Source: Desulfobacteraceae bacterium (lineage in GTDB: Bacteria > Desulfobacterota > Desulfobacteria > Desulfobacterales > Desulfosalsimonadaceae). Taken from it: a stretch of 64,000 bases of DNA. The translations under genes were made by a program, and so were the position numbers. Below are positions 17,260 to 26,487 of this stretch, in pieces (within the stretch, counting starts at the first letter, position 1; each line of letters starts with the position of its first letter). The DNA lies in the NCBI GenBank assembly GCA_014237465.1, contig JABZFM010000020.1, positions 1 through 64,000 on the forward strand, in the 5' to 3' direction. The notes under the pieces were generated by a model that was not told where the DNA came from, did no database searches, and saw nothing but the letters and a program-made list of their open reading frames with translations.

Positions 17260-17400
17260 AAGTGTGAAGTGACTAAAGTGATCTAAAATGACTAAAGTTT
17301 TGGAATGCGCTAAACGCACAATCATTTTGAAAATTAAAATTGATAATGCCGGAGGCATTAACCACAACTTTAGATCACTTCAAACTTTAGTTCACTTTTA
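17260..17400. repeat. Degenerate inverted repeat between mutS and the amidase gene
   Basis: The left arm contains AAGTGACTAAAGTG and GTGATCTAAA; the right arm carries their complements, TTTAGATCAC (17369-17378) and AACTTTAGTTCACTT (17383-17397). Each arm is itself built from near-repeats of an AGTGANCTAAAGT unit. It may work as a weak terminator for mutS or be an intergenic repeat element. Confidence 0.5.
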
Positions 17401-17426
17401 ACTTTTCCGGTTTATCCGGGTTCGGA

Positions 17427-20087
17427 TCAATGATCAGATACTTTCTTTATAACCGGTTCCATGAATCCGCCACCGGCTTTTTCCTTAAGCCGGCTTAAAT
17501 AGTTGAGCGCCTCAAGCGGTGTCATCGAGGTGATATCAACTTTTCTTAGCTTTTCCATTATCACATTTTCCGGTGCTCGAAACAGACTCAGCTGGACCTG
17601 TCCGCTGTTTGATAATTTCTTTTCTTCACTGCTGCCTTCTTTGGCACCCAGCACATGTCCGGCATGTTCAATATTTGAAAGCACTTTTTTCGCGCCTTTA
17701 ATCACTTTATCGGGAATTCCCGCCAGCCGCGCCACCTGTATTCCATAGCTGCGATTCGTACCGCCTTCAACAATTTTATGCAGGAAAATAATTTCATCAT
17801 TCCATTCCTTCACCGCAATGTTGAAGTTTTTCACCCGCGGCTTGACCTTCACCAGGTCAGTCAATTCATGATAATGGGTCGCAAAAAGAGTTTTGACCCC
17901 GGCGCCCCGCAAGTCATGAAGAAATTCAGTCACGGCCCAGGCAATGCTCAATCCGTCAAAGGTACTCGTCCCCCTCCCGATTTCATCCATTATCACAAGA
18001 CTGTCCGGGGAAGAATTATTTATTATGTTGGCCGTTTCCTCCATTTCCACCATAAACGTGCTCTGTCCCTGGGACAGGTTATCCAGCGCGCCGACACGTG
18101 TAAATATTCTATCGGTAATCGAAACAGAAGCATAACTTGCCGGCACAAAGGAACCCGCCTGCGCCATAAGCACGATGAGCGCCACCTGACGCAGGACCGT
18201 CGATTTGCCGGCCATATTGGGCCCGGTAATAATCAGCACCTGTTGATCCCGGTTATCCATATGGATGGTATTGGGGACATAGCGTTCACCGGTCAGCAGT
18301 CTTTCAACCACCGGATGCCTGCCGTCTTCTATGTGGATCACCCCGTCGGTATTTATTTCCGAACGGACATAATCATTTAAGTCGGCGACCTCCGCATAAC
18401 TTAAAAGACAATCCAGTTTTGCGATAAACTGAGCGGTACTCATAATCGCTGGATTATTTTCAACCACATACGCCCTTATTTCGCAGAACAGCTCATACTC
18501 CAATGCAGCTCGATTCTCTTCCGCGCCCAGCACTCTGGTTTCAAATTTTTTAAGATCATCCGTGATATATCTTTCCGCATTCACCAGGGTCTGCTTTCTG
18601 ACATAATGCGGGGGCACTGATTTTGAATTGGCTTTTGACACCTCGATATAATAGCCGAAAACCTTATTGTATCGTACTTTCAACGAACCGATACCGGTTG
18701 TTTCCTTCTCTTTTGTTTCCAGTTCCGCCAGCCAGCTCTTGCCGTCACGGGAAATTTTTATCAGTTCATCAAGTTCATGGTTGTAACCCGATCTTATCAT
18801 CCCCCCTTCATTAACCGTGGGCGGCGGGGTATCCACGATGGCCCTGTCAATCAGTTCCGCTGTCTCCTTCAACGGTGAATAATTTGATTCATCCCATTGG
18901 AATAAATCAGCCGTCAGGTGCTTTAATTCCCGGATAATTTCAGGCAAGACAAAGATGGATTGTTTCAGCGCCAGAAGGTCCCTGGCAGTTGAATATCCCA
19001 TGGAAATCCTGCCGGCCAATCTTTCGATATCTGCAACCGATTTTAAATGCCCCCGAATCGATTTACGGATGGCAATGTTGTTTTTCACCTCTTCAACCGC
19101 ATCCAGCCGGGCATTTATTTCTGAAATATCCACCAATGGATATCGCAGCCATTTTTTAAAACACCTTCCTCCCATGGCGGTGACGGTTGCATCCATCACG
19201 CTGAGCAGTGTCCCCTGGCGTGAACCGGATTTTAAATTTTTAAACAGCTCAAGATTATTGAAACTGACCTCATCGATTAACAGGTATTGATCCAGCCCAT
19301 ATGTTTCCAAACCCGTCAGGTGCTTGATTTCCTGTTTTTGCGCATCCTGGACATAAAAAACCAGGGCGCCGGCCGCACAGATCCCGGCATGCAGTTTTTC
19401 GCACCCGAAACCCTCCAGGCTTCGGGTGTTAAACTGCTCAAGCAAACGGCTGCGTGCTTCCCGATAAGTAAATACCCGATCCGGAAGGAATGTGACGGAT
19501 GTGTGGGAAAAGGATTCTAAAAAAGAAGAAAAAAAAGAATCGGTTTTTACGGATTCCGCCAAGATGATTTCATTGGGTGATATTTTATGGGCTTCTTCGA
19601 TAATCGACTCGGGACTGTTTGTTTCAGCCACCCGAAATGTACCAGTGGATAAGTCCAGGCAGGAAAGGCCAAAGGAATCTTTGTGCCATGTGACCCCTAA
19701 AACAAAATTATGGGATTTTTCATCTAAAAGCGCGGCATTGATCACCATACCGGGGGTAACAACACGGACAACATCCCTTTTGACCAGTCCTTTTGCCTTG
19801 GACGCATCCTCTGTCTGTTCACATATGGCGACCTTGTATCCCTTGTCAATCAGTCTTGAGATATACCCCTCCGCCGCCTTGACGGGAACACCGCACATGG
19901 GGACCGCATCGTCATCTTTCTTGTTTCTGGCGGTTAATGTAATTTCAAGTTCGCGGGATGCCGTCTTCGCATCCTCCAGAAACATTTCATAAAAATCCCC
20001 CATTCTGTAGAACAGTATATACTCCATATACTGTTCCTTGATCGCCAGGTACTGCTTCATCATAGGGGTGATTTTAGATTGCGTCAT
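17427..20087 (-). CDS. mutS: DNA mismatch repair protein MutS
   Basis: About 886 aa. The mismatch-reading Phe-x-Glu motif is in MGDFYEMF near residue 36; connector, lever and clamp regions follow at normal lengths. Walker A GPNMAGKST (about 620), the ATPase dimer signature TFMVEMEETA, DEIGRGTS and ATHYHELT are all intact, as is the C-terminal SMTPLEALNYL region used for tetramerisation and MutL work. It recognises mismatches and recruits MutL. ATG at 20087 or TTG at 20093 are both possible; neither has a clear ribosome site. Confidence 0.97.
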   Translation of the reverse strand: MTQSKITPMMKQYLAIKEQYMEYILFYRMGDFYEMFLEDAKTASRELEITLTARNKKDDDAVPMCGVPVKAAEGYISRLIDKGYKVAICEQTEDASKAKGLVKRDVVRVVTPGMVINAALLDEKSHNFVLGVTWHKDSFGLSCLDLSTGTFRVAETNSPESIIEEAHKISPNEIILAESVKTDSFFSSFLESFSHTSVTFLPDRVFTYREARSRLLEQFNTRSLEGFGCEKLHAGICAAGALVFYVQDAQKQEIKHLTGLETYGLDQYLLIDEVSFNNLELFKNLKSGSRQGTLLSVMDATVTAMGGRCFKKWLRYPLVDISEINARLDAVEEVKNNIAIRKSIRGHLKSVADIERLAGRISMGYSTARDLLALKQSIFVLPEIIRELKHLTADLFQWDESNYSPLKETAELIDRAIVDTPPPTVNEGGMIRSGYNHELDELIKISRDGKSWLAELETKEKETTGIGSLKVRYNKVFGYYIEVSKANSKSVPPHYVRKQTLVNAERYITDDLKKFETRVLGAEENRAALEYELFCEIRAYVVENNPAIMSTAQFIAKLDCLLSYAEVADLNDYVRSEINTDGVIHIEDGRHPVVERLLTGERYVPNTIHMDNRDQQVLIITGPNMAGKSTVLRQVALIVLMAQAGSFVPASYASVSITDRIFTRVGALDNLSQGQSTFMVEMEETANIINNSSPDSLVIMDEIGRGTSTFDGLSIAWAVTEFLHDLRGAGVKTLFATHYHELTDLVKVKPRVKNFNIAVKEWNDEIIFLHKIVEGGTNRSYGIQVARLAGIPDKVIKGAKKVLSNIEHAGHVLGAKEGSSEEKKLSNSGQVQLSLFRAPENVIMEKLRKVDITSMTPLEALNYLSRLKEKAGGGFMEPVIKKVSDH

Positions 20088-20118
20088 TGACAAATTTTTT
20101 TCGAACCGGATTAATCTT

Positions 20119-20295
20119 GATGATCCTGTAAAAAGTCAGATGCAGAGGAACAGAAAAAAGCGCCACCATTCTTAAAAAATTGGCAAGGCGCGCAAATTCG
20201 TCAGTGATGATTCGTACTTAGCGTACTATGAAAAAACAAAGAGTGCAGCGCAACCCAAAGCTAAAATAGAATTTGGACTTTTTACGAAGCCATCA
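20119..20295 (-). repeat. Interspersed MITE-like repeat, copy C
   Basis: Reverse-orientation copy of the family, nearly identical over its whole length to copy B (11444-11621), with terminal TGATCCTGTAAAAAGTCAGA on the left and GACTTTTTACGAAGCCATC on the right. It lies just upstream of mutS and directly downstream of the LapA-like gene. The TTTTTACGAAGCCATCAA end is close to the consensus terminus. Confidence 0.85.
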
Positions 20296-20307
20296 ATCTT
20301 AAGAAAA

Positions 20308-20676
20308 TTAAGTTGCTGATAATTCAGGAACATTTGCCGCTTCACTGGTAAATGTCCGGTCAGCTTGCTGTGAGGCAAGGCTGGCTTCCAGGTCAGAAAT
20401 CTTTTTTCTGACATTTGTTAATTCATCCTTTAATTTGCGGTTCGTTTTTCGCGCCACAAATCTTTCTGAAAGGCTGCTGAAATAAGAAATAAGCAGTCCC
20501 ACAAGAAAAAAAATCAAAAAATAAAGTGCAATTTGCAGTTCCGGAGTATGATAATTACCAATCAAATAATCAATTCCGACCCCTCTTTTCTCAAGGAAAA
20601 AAGTCTGATTCTGCCAAAAAACAACCCCAAGCAGACCCAATAAAATCAGCCAAAAAGCGAGCTTAACCTTTCTCAT
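20308..20676 (-). CDS. LapA-like small membrane protein
   Basis: 122 aa with two membrane helices (about residues 6-22 and 47-67), followed by a basic, coiled-coil-prone tail. This layout matches the LapA (DUF1049) family, which in other bacteria takes part in lipopolysaccharide assembly and scaffolding. The start has GGAGAG at 6 bases. The tail is longer than in LapA proper, so the family call is tentative. Confidence 0.6.
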   Translation of the reverse strand: MRKVKLAFWLILLGLLGVVFWQNQTFFLEKRGVGIDYLIGNYHTPELQIALYFLIFFLVGLLISYFSSLSERFVARKTNRKLKDELTNVRKKISDLEASLASQQADRTFTSEAANVPELSAT

Positions 20677-20743
20677 TTAAATCTCTCCATCTTCAGGTTG
20701 ACGGTACAAAATTATTTTCCCTAAAACGCAATCGGGACGGCTA

Positions 20744-20780
20744 TTTTTTTGAAAACACCGGGCTTTTTTTGAAAACACCG
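20744..20780 (+). repeat. Short tandem duplication
   Basis: The 17-bp unit TTTTTTTGAAAACACCG occurs at 20744-20760 and 20764-20780. It lies in the 400-base gap between the LapA-like and UPF0280 genes, which otherwise holds only the repeat remnant at 20907. Confidence 0.7.
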
Positions 20781-20906
20781 GACAATGATGCAATCATTCA
20801 AAAAATTACTGAATAATGCATTGCAATTTGATATATTGACTTTTTTAATATAAAAACTCAACCGTTTTTTCGAATAAAAATATCACGGGATTTTGCATCC
20901 AAAGGT

Positions 20907-21058
20907 GAGGAACCGGTAAAAAGTCAGATGCAGAGGAACAGAAAAAAGTCCCAAAGCCGAAACACAGAAATTTTGTTGTATAATAAATAGTTCGGCTTCC
21001 CCGTAAAACCGAAAAATGCAGTGCATCGCAAAATTTGAACTTTTTACAGAGCCGTCAA
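20907..21058 (-). repeat. Interspersed MITE-like repeat, diverged copy E
   Basis: The ends match the repeat family (CGGTAAAAAGTCAGATGCAG on the left; TTTGAACTTTTTACAGAGCC on the right, reverse orientation), but the middle is replaced by unrelated sequence containing CCAAAGCCGAAACACAGAA. This makes it a composite or decayed member of the family seen at 4114, 11444, 20119 and 43401. Confidence 0.65.
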
Positions 21059-21073
21059 AAACACTACATTGCA

Positions 21074-21796
21074 TTACAGCGGAACAATCTCCGCGTTTCC
21101 CCAGATACCGATTTTCCCACCGGTAATGACAACGATTCCGGAAACACCGTCAATCAGTTTCCCGAAATCGATGGCCCGCTGAATTTCCTTTTCCGAAGTG
21201 ACCTGATTGCAGATTGAAGTGGCTGCGGCATCGGCGACAGCGCATGAATTTGATACAACACATACGGCATCCGCTTTTCCCGCACTGAAAGAATGCCCGA
21301 TGGTTGCAGATGAAGTACACACGGCAAACGGCGTGCTCTGAGAATCCAGGCGAATTCCAAAACACATGCTTAAGGGGGATTTACCGGCATAAATGGAATA
21401 GGTAAACGGCCGATTCAACTTAATAAAAATATCACCGCCGTTTTCCACGATGATTTCATCCGAATACGCCAGAAGCTCGGTGCCCACCGATTCCGCAACC
21501 GCTCCGGCCACGGCTGCCATAGGCCCGACGCCGGCGCGGATTCCGGCTTCTCCCATTTCCCTGATAATCAATGGGACCGGCTCTGCAACTACCCACGGGA
21601 CAAGCGTTTTAAGAAACTGAGGATGCGACTTGATATAAGATTCGATGTATCCTCTGATTTTAAAAACATGTTCTTTTGCTTGGCTTTCAAGCAGCCGGTC
21701 CGCGCAAATCCATAAATCTGTTTCCTTGACCGACACGCCAAAGGATACCAGGCTGCCAGCTTTAATTAAATCACGATATGTTCTTTTCTCGTACAT
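21074..21796 (-). CDS. UPF0280 family (ApbE-like) protein
   Basis: 240 aa, the usual length of UPF0280. The Gly/Ala-rich GVGPMAAVAGAVAE segment (about 98-112) and SDEIIVENGGDIFI (about 118-132) are family hallmarks and resemble ApbE, the flavin transferase; the C-terminal half includes CTSSATIGHSFSAGKADAV. The biochemical role of UPF0280 is not established; flavin or redox-cofactor handling is a guess from ApbE similarity. No signal peptide is seen, unlike exported ApbE. Confidence 0.85.
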   Translation of the reverse strand: MYEKRTYRDLIKAGSLVSFGVSVKETDLWICADRLLESQAKEHVFKIRGYIESYIKSHPQFLKTLVPWVVAEPVPLIIREMGEAGIRAGVGPMAAVAGAVAESVGTELLAYSDEIIVENGGDIFIKLNRPFTYSIYAGKSPLSMCFGIRLDSQSTPFAVCTSSATIGHSFSAGKADAVCVVSNSCAVADAAATSICNQVTSEKEIQRAIDFGKLIDGVSGIVVITGGKIGIWGNAEIVPL

Positions 21797-21897
21797 AAAT
21801 CATCGCTTAAATTATTGCCCGAATTCTGCTCTATTGTCGCGTCAAAAATGAAATGGCGAGAAAGATGCGTCAGTTCATAGTTGACACGACACTATAT

Positions 21898-23067
21898 TCA
21901 AAGGCTGATAGGCCTCGGCCGCAGCGCCTCAGGGGATTGCCGTAAAAAATACTGATCCGTCATGCCCGCAATAAAATCCCTGATGACTTCCGCCGGGCAA
22001 TGACCGGCCATATAGTCATCTGACATGCCGTCAATAAAATTTTTAAAAACAGGCGAAGAAATTCTCTTCTCTGTAATATCATCCAAAAACCGGCTGAACA
22101 TTTCCTTAAAAAGCCGCTCGATCTTACTTAATTCCTTTTTGACAACCGGATTCATATATATCCGATCGTAATTAAATTTCTTCAAAAGCTTTAAGGCATC
22201 AGAAACTTCAGGACTGAAAGAGACGTAAGGTTTTCCGGAACTGTTTAAAAGGATGTCCGTAACCAGGGAATAGACAATCTTGCCGTTCGTATCCCCCAGA
22301 CGACTCATGCTCTCTTGAGGCAGTTCGGAGCGGTTAATAAGGCCCAGCCGGATGGCATCTTCAATGTCCCTCCCTATATAGCTGACCGTGTCCGAAAAAC
22401 GAACCACGCATCCTTCCAGAGACATGGGAATAAGGCTGACAGGATCACCTGATTTTTTGTGTTCTATTTCCGATTCAAGATCTGAAAATTTTTTCCCGGA
22501 AATGGGCTCAACCCGCAGATTATGAATTTCGCCATCATGACACAAGATCCCATCAAGCGTCTGCAGGCATAGATTCCAGCCGCGCCCTTTACGTTCAACC
22601 TTTTCCAGAAAATGCACGCTCTGAACGTTGTGATGAAAACCGCCGATATTAAATGAAGTGCATATTTTTGATAAAATTCTTTCTCCATCATGACCAAAAG
22701 GGGGATGTCCGATGTCATGGCCGATGGCAATGGCCTCAATCAGGTCTTCATTTAACCCGAGAAACCGGCCGATCGTTCTGGCCACCCTGGAAACCAGTTG
22801 AACATGGAGCATCCGGTGCGTGATATGATCATTTTTGATCAGATAAAAAACCTGTGTTTTATCGATATAACGGGTATAGGCCATTGAATGGAGGATACGA
22901 TCCACATCAACCGCAAAGTTCTGCCGATAGTCACTCGCAAGCCCTTTTTCCGAAAATCTCCGAATGCCGTCAGTGCTTCTTGTAGCGAAATCAGCGAGCA
23001 AATCCGCTTCCCGGTAATCCAGAATACCGCTTAATTTATCAAGTGAATCTGAGCTATATTTCTCCAT
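21898..23067 (-). CDS. dGTPase-like HD-domain triphosphohydrolase
   Basis: 389 aa. The HD metal site is visible as H in HMLHVQLVSRVART, AIGHDIGHPPFGHDGE (HD pair and the dGTPase-specific GHPPFGH loop, about residues 115-128), and a later Asp in CVVRFSDTVSYIGRDIEDAI. These match deoxyguanosine triphosphate triphosphohydrolases that degrade dNTPs to deoxynucleoside and triphosphate. Its start overlaps the end of the ATP-grasp gene by 14 bases, implying translational coupling. Substrate preference cannot be read from sequence. Confidence 0.88.
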   Translation of the reverse strand: MEKYSSDSLDKLSGILDYREADLLADFATRSTDGIRRFSEKGLASDYRQNFAVDVDRILHSMAYTRYIDKTQVFYLIKNDHITHRMLHVQLVSRVARTIGRFLGLNEDLIEAIAIGHDIGHPPFGHDGERILSKICTSFNIGGFHHNVQSVHFLEKVERKGRGWNLCLQTLDGILCHDGEIHNLRVEPISGKKFSDLESEIEHKKSGDPVSLIPMSLEGCVVRFSDTVSYIGRDIEDAIRLGLINRSELPQESMSRLGDTNGKIVYSLVTDILLNSSGKPYVSFSPEVSDALKLLKKFNYDRIYMNPVVKKELSKIERLFKEMFSRFLDDITEKRISSPVFKNFIDGMSDDYMAGHCPAEVIRDFIAGMTDQYFLRQSPEALRPRPISL

Positions 23068-23839
23068 TACGGATCATTGCCTCCATCAGCCGATTATAAT
23101 CAATCCCTGCTTTCTTAAAACCGGCCTTACCGTATTTCATGTTCGCTTCCAGCACATAATACCTGTTTTCGCATTCACAAATATCAATTCCCACATCATT
23201 CCATCCGCAGCGCCGGGCAGTATCAAGGGCAAGTTCAAGGGCCTTTTCCGGGATATTGTTAAAAGAGATCTCAGCCCCAAGTCCCACATTGCTTCTGAAC
23301 TCTCCCGACGGGTTAATCCGCCAGTATGCATGCACGACACGGTCACCAATAATAACAGCCCGGATGTCTCTGTCAATCGGCAGATACTCCTGAATATATG
23401 CCACTTTTATCAAACGGCAGTATTCTTCCAATTCATTTTGATTATGAATCAGAAACACACCTCTGCCCAAAGCGGAGCCCCTGGGAATTTTTCCAATAAA
23501 TGGAAAATTAAAATAAGATAATATCTTTTCCCTTTTGCTTTTGGCGTAAAAAGTCCTGGTTACCGGGTGGGGAATTTTTAACAGCTTGAATAGTGCTGTC
23601 TGTTTGATTTTATCCTGGGCAAACCGGTAGGTGTGAACACAGGGAAATATATTTTTCCCCATTGCATCAAACATGTCCGCGTAAAATGAAGATGGATAAT
23701 AAACTCTTTCAGAATTGATTATCAGCGATGTTTCTTCTTCACTGTAGTCTGAAAAATTTGGACGGACGCCCAGGGTTATGACATTTGTGCAGTGCCTCAG
23801 CCGGGATTCCAGAGCGATAACATTCGTTGGATGATTCAT
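23054..23839 (-). CDS. RimK-like ATP-grasp protein
   Basis: 261 aa from ATG; a TTG frame extends 14 residues further (to 23881) without support. The pattern of a short preatp-grasp domain, then FIGKIPRGSALGRGVFLI (nucleotide-binding glycine-rich loop), YIQEYLPIDRDIRAVIIGD and the metal-binding C-terminal YVLEANMKYG fits RimK-type ATP-grasp ligases, which join a carboxylate to an amine. The acceptor is unknown. It overlaps the downstream HD hydrolase gene, so both may serve one pathway. Confidence 0.8.
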   Translation of the reverse strand: MNHPTNVIALESRLRHCTNVITLGVRPNFSDYSEEETSLIINSERVYYPSSFYADMFDAMGKNIFPCVHTYRFAQDKIKQTALFKLLKIPHPVTRTFYAKSKREKILSYFNFPFIGKIPRGSALGRGVFLIHNQNELEEYCRLIKVAYIQEYLPIDRDIRAVIIGDRVVHAYWRINPSGEFRSNVGLGAEISFNNIPEKALELALDTARRCGWNDVGIDICECENRYYVLEANMKYGKAGFKKAGIDYNRLMEAMIRNGEI

Positions 23840-23939
23840 CAGGTCAACGTTAAAAATGATTTTATATTTTACAAATATCAAACATGTTAAAATACAGTTG
23901 AATCGAAAAACAATATCAGGAAAAACCGGTCAACTCTCA

Positions 23940-24722
23940 TCAATCCATCGATGTAATTTCAAACATGGAGGGCAGCACATTAATATCCGCCCAGTGCATG
24001 TCAACAGTAAAACTAAATCCCTGATTACCCGCATTTTTAATGACCAGGTAAAAAGGGACCTGGTGTTCTTTGACGGTTCTTATGTCCTTAAACTCCACCT
24101 GATATGCTTTCTTTCCCCACCTGAATATTTCAACTTTTTCAAGAACAGATTCATTGAAAAATATTTTTTCAACCACGCCCAGCCAGTGTTTCCTGAAAAC
24201 CAAAACAAATTTGCCCCCCGATTCCACCTGTTCCCCCGACTCCCCCGACTCAAACGAAACGGAATCATGTTCATATATCGGGACGCCCCCTGCCAGGTAT
24301 TCAATCACCTCGCTGGCTTTTATAGAAACACCGGTCACCTGTTTCAAGTTTGGATCCGAGCATGTTTTCCGGTATAACTGCTGGTCTATATGGGACAAAA
24401 AAGAATAACGGTTCCCGTCAAATATTAATTTTGCAACCGGCTGGCCGGGAAGGCCCAAAAATTCAATTCGAAGCCGACCATCTGCCGCCCCCAGCCAGGC
24501 TGCGCGTGATGTACGGGACCTGCCTGAATCCCAGACACTGACCTTGCCGATCCCCTTAAAAGATTTAACCGCATCATTTCTCTGTTCAAGGATTGAAAGG
24601 AACCTGATCACTTCAGGAGGTGCTTTTTGAAACTCGAACCCGGCGTCCCTTTTTACCATATTATAACAGGCAGGCAAAAACAGGATTGTCATCAGAAAGG
24701 CAAGCCGACGTTTTGCATTCAT
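23940..24722 (-). CDS. LolB/DUF4292-like outer-membrane lipoprotein
   Basis: 260 aa. A lipoprotein signal ends in the lipobox FLPAC (Cys19). The mature part has beta-rich segments (FKGIGKVSVWDSGRSRTSRA then RLRIEFLGLPGQPVAKLIFD, about 55-105) typical of LolA/LolB-fold proteins that carry lipoproteins or lipids across the periplasm. It begins 6 bases after the stop of the TPR lipoprotein, so the two form one operon with the sigma factor gene. Confidence 0.7.
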   Translation of the reverse strand: MNAKRRLAFLMTILFLPACYNMVKRDAGFEFQKAPPEVIRFLSILEQRNDAVKSFKGIGKVSVWDSGRSRTSRAAWLGAADGRLRIEFLGLPGQPVAKLIFDGNRYSFLSHIDQQLYRKTCSDPNLKQVTGVSIKASEVIEYLAGGVPIYEHDSVSFESGESGEQVESGGKFVLVFRKHWLGVVEKIFFNESVLEKVEIFRWGKKAYQVEFKDIRTVKEHQVPFYLVIKNAGNQGFSFTVDMHWADINVLPSMFEITSMD

Positions 24723-24728
24723 CGAAGC

Positions 24729-26477
24729 TTAAAACCCTTTCTGATTCAGTGAATCAATTTTTTCCCGCAAACCTTTTTTATCCTTATCCTCCACCTGAAG
24801 TGCCCGTTCGTAATATTTACGCGCCTTTGCCGGATCGTTCATTTGAATATAAATATCTCCCAAATGCTCTAAAACGACCGGATCATCAGAAATGAGTTCA
24901 ACAGCCCGTTTAAGCTGAAGCAATGCTTCTTCATAAAGACCCTTTTTAAAATATACCCACCCGAGACTGTCAATGATGTAACCATTATCCGGTTTATATT
25001 CCAGGGCCTTTTTAATCATGGTTTCGGCTTCATCCAGTTTAATCCCTTTATCTGCGTAGGTATATCCCAGATAATTCAATGCATCCGCATGCTCCGGATT
25101 CAACGCGAGAACGGCTTCCATCTGTTCTATGGCCAGATCGGTTTTACCCTGCCGGTCATAAATAACGCCTAACTCAAACAGCAGATCCGCACTCTCCGGA
25201 TCAATCAGAAGCCCTTCCCGGATTAACTTGATGGATTCTTCGGTCATTTCCTTTTCTTTATAAAAGGAACTCAAATAAGGAATTAATTCCAGCTTCGCCG
25301 AGTCAGGGGCCTTGGTCATGGCCTCCTTTAACACCTCAATTCCCGTGTCAAAATCATCATTTTTATAATAAATGATGGCCATGTGTATCAGGGCGTTCTG
25401 ATAAAACCGGGTATCTGATTTGACGGCTTTAAAATTTTCAAGGGCCAGGTCCATGATGCCTTTTTCATAATAAACAACAGCGGTTGCATAAGCAATCTCG
25501 GAACTTTCCGGGGCACCTTCCGACATACCGTTAAGGACAATAACGGCATCATCGGCCCGCTTCTGGAGTATCAGATATTGCAATACGGCTCCGACCACAT
25601 TGGGATCACTTACACTCCTTTCGCCCAAATCTCTTAAAAGGGACCCGGATTTAACAGCATCATTTTTATTATACAAAAGCCCCAGTTCGATTGCGGCAAT
25701 AAAATTGTCCGGATTCCGGTCAAGGATTTGCTCGTACATTGTTATTATTTTCTGTTTCTGTTTGGTTAACCGGTAGATCTTAACCAGTTCAAGACGGGCC
25801 TCATCCAGTGATGGAGCGAGTTCAAGGGTCTTTAAAAACGATTCTTCCGCTTTATCGTAGTCGGCTTTGACACCATAAATTTCTCCGATATAATAATATC
25901 CCACATAATTATCGGGAAATTGGTCCAGCATTTTTTCATATACCCGAAAGGCGTTATCCATATCTCCTTCCGAAAAATACATTTTGCCCAAAATCTGATA
26001 AACGCTTTTCCGTTTCGAATCAATTAACAGTACTTTTTCATATATCGGTTTTACATCCGCTTCTTTATTTAACGTCTTTTTTATTGTTGCTGACATCACC
26101 AGGGCATCCACCGACTCCGGATCTTTCGCAAGGATCTCTTCAACGACACTTAAGGCTTTTTCATTCTCTTTTTTGTGGAGATATAAAATTGCCAGTTCTT
26201 TTTTTAAAAATAACGATTCAGAATCCTTTTCCATTGCCAGTTTCATAAAATAAATGGCATCATCCAAGCGCCCGCGCCCTCTGAAAATCTGAGATTCCAT
26301 GAACAAATAATAGCTGTTGCCGGAACTGCCGTCTTCTCCGGCCTTCTGCGGGCTTATTACCTGATCGTCCATATAATGGTCTTCAGGCGCCCCTGATTTA
26401 ACCTTCTTCAGACCACACCCTACAAGCATAAAAATAAAACAGATTAAAACAGCTAACGTACCAATCAACTTTTTCAT
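24729..26477 (-). CDS. TPR repeat lipoprotein
   Basis: 582 aa. The chosen ATG (AGGGA site 6 bases upstream) gives a lipoprotein signal with lipobox MLVGC; a frame to 26504 adds 9 residues. The rest is about fourteen tetratricopeptide repeats with canonical spacing (for example ALNYLGYTYADKGIKLDEAE and DSLGWVYFKKGLYEEALLQL). It should be a periplasmic or outer-membrane scaffold. Its frame extension overlaps the end of the sigma factor gene, so it is in the same transcript. Confidence 0.9.
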   Translation of the reverse strand: MKKLIGTLAVLICFIFMLVGCGLKKVKSGAPEDHYMDDQVISPQKAGEDGSSGNSYYLFMESQIFRGRGRLDDAIYFMKLAMEKDSESLFLKKELAILYLHKKENEKALSVVEEILAKDPESVDALVMSATIKKTLNKEADVKPIYEKVLLIDSKRKSVYQILGKMYFSEGDMDNAFRVYEKMLDQFPDNYVGYYYIGEIYGVKADYDKAEESFLKTLELAPSLDEARLELVKIYRLTKQKQKIITMYEQILDRNPDNFIAAIELGLLYNKNDAVKSGSLLRDLGERSVSDPNVVGAVLQYLILQKRADDAVIVLNGMSEGAPESSEIAYATAVVYYEKGIMDLALENFKAVKSDTRFYQNALIHMAIIYYKNDDFDTGIEVLKEAMTKAPDSAKLELIPYLSSFYKEKEMTEESIKLIREGLLIDPESADLLFELGVIYDRQGKTDLAIEQMEAVLALNPEHADALNYLGYTYADKGIKLDEAETMIKKALEYKPDNGYIIDSLGWVYFKKGLYEEALLQLKRAVELISDDPVVLEHLGDIYIQMNDPAKARKYYERALQVEDKDKKGLREKIDSLNQKGF

Positions 26478-26487
26478 TTTTTTGTCC

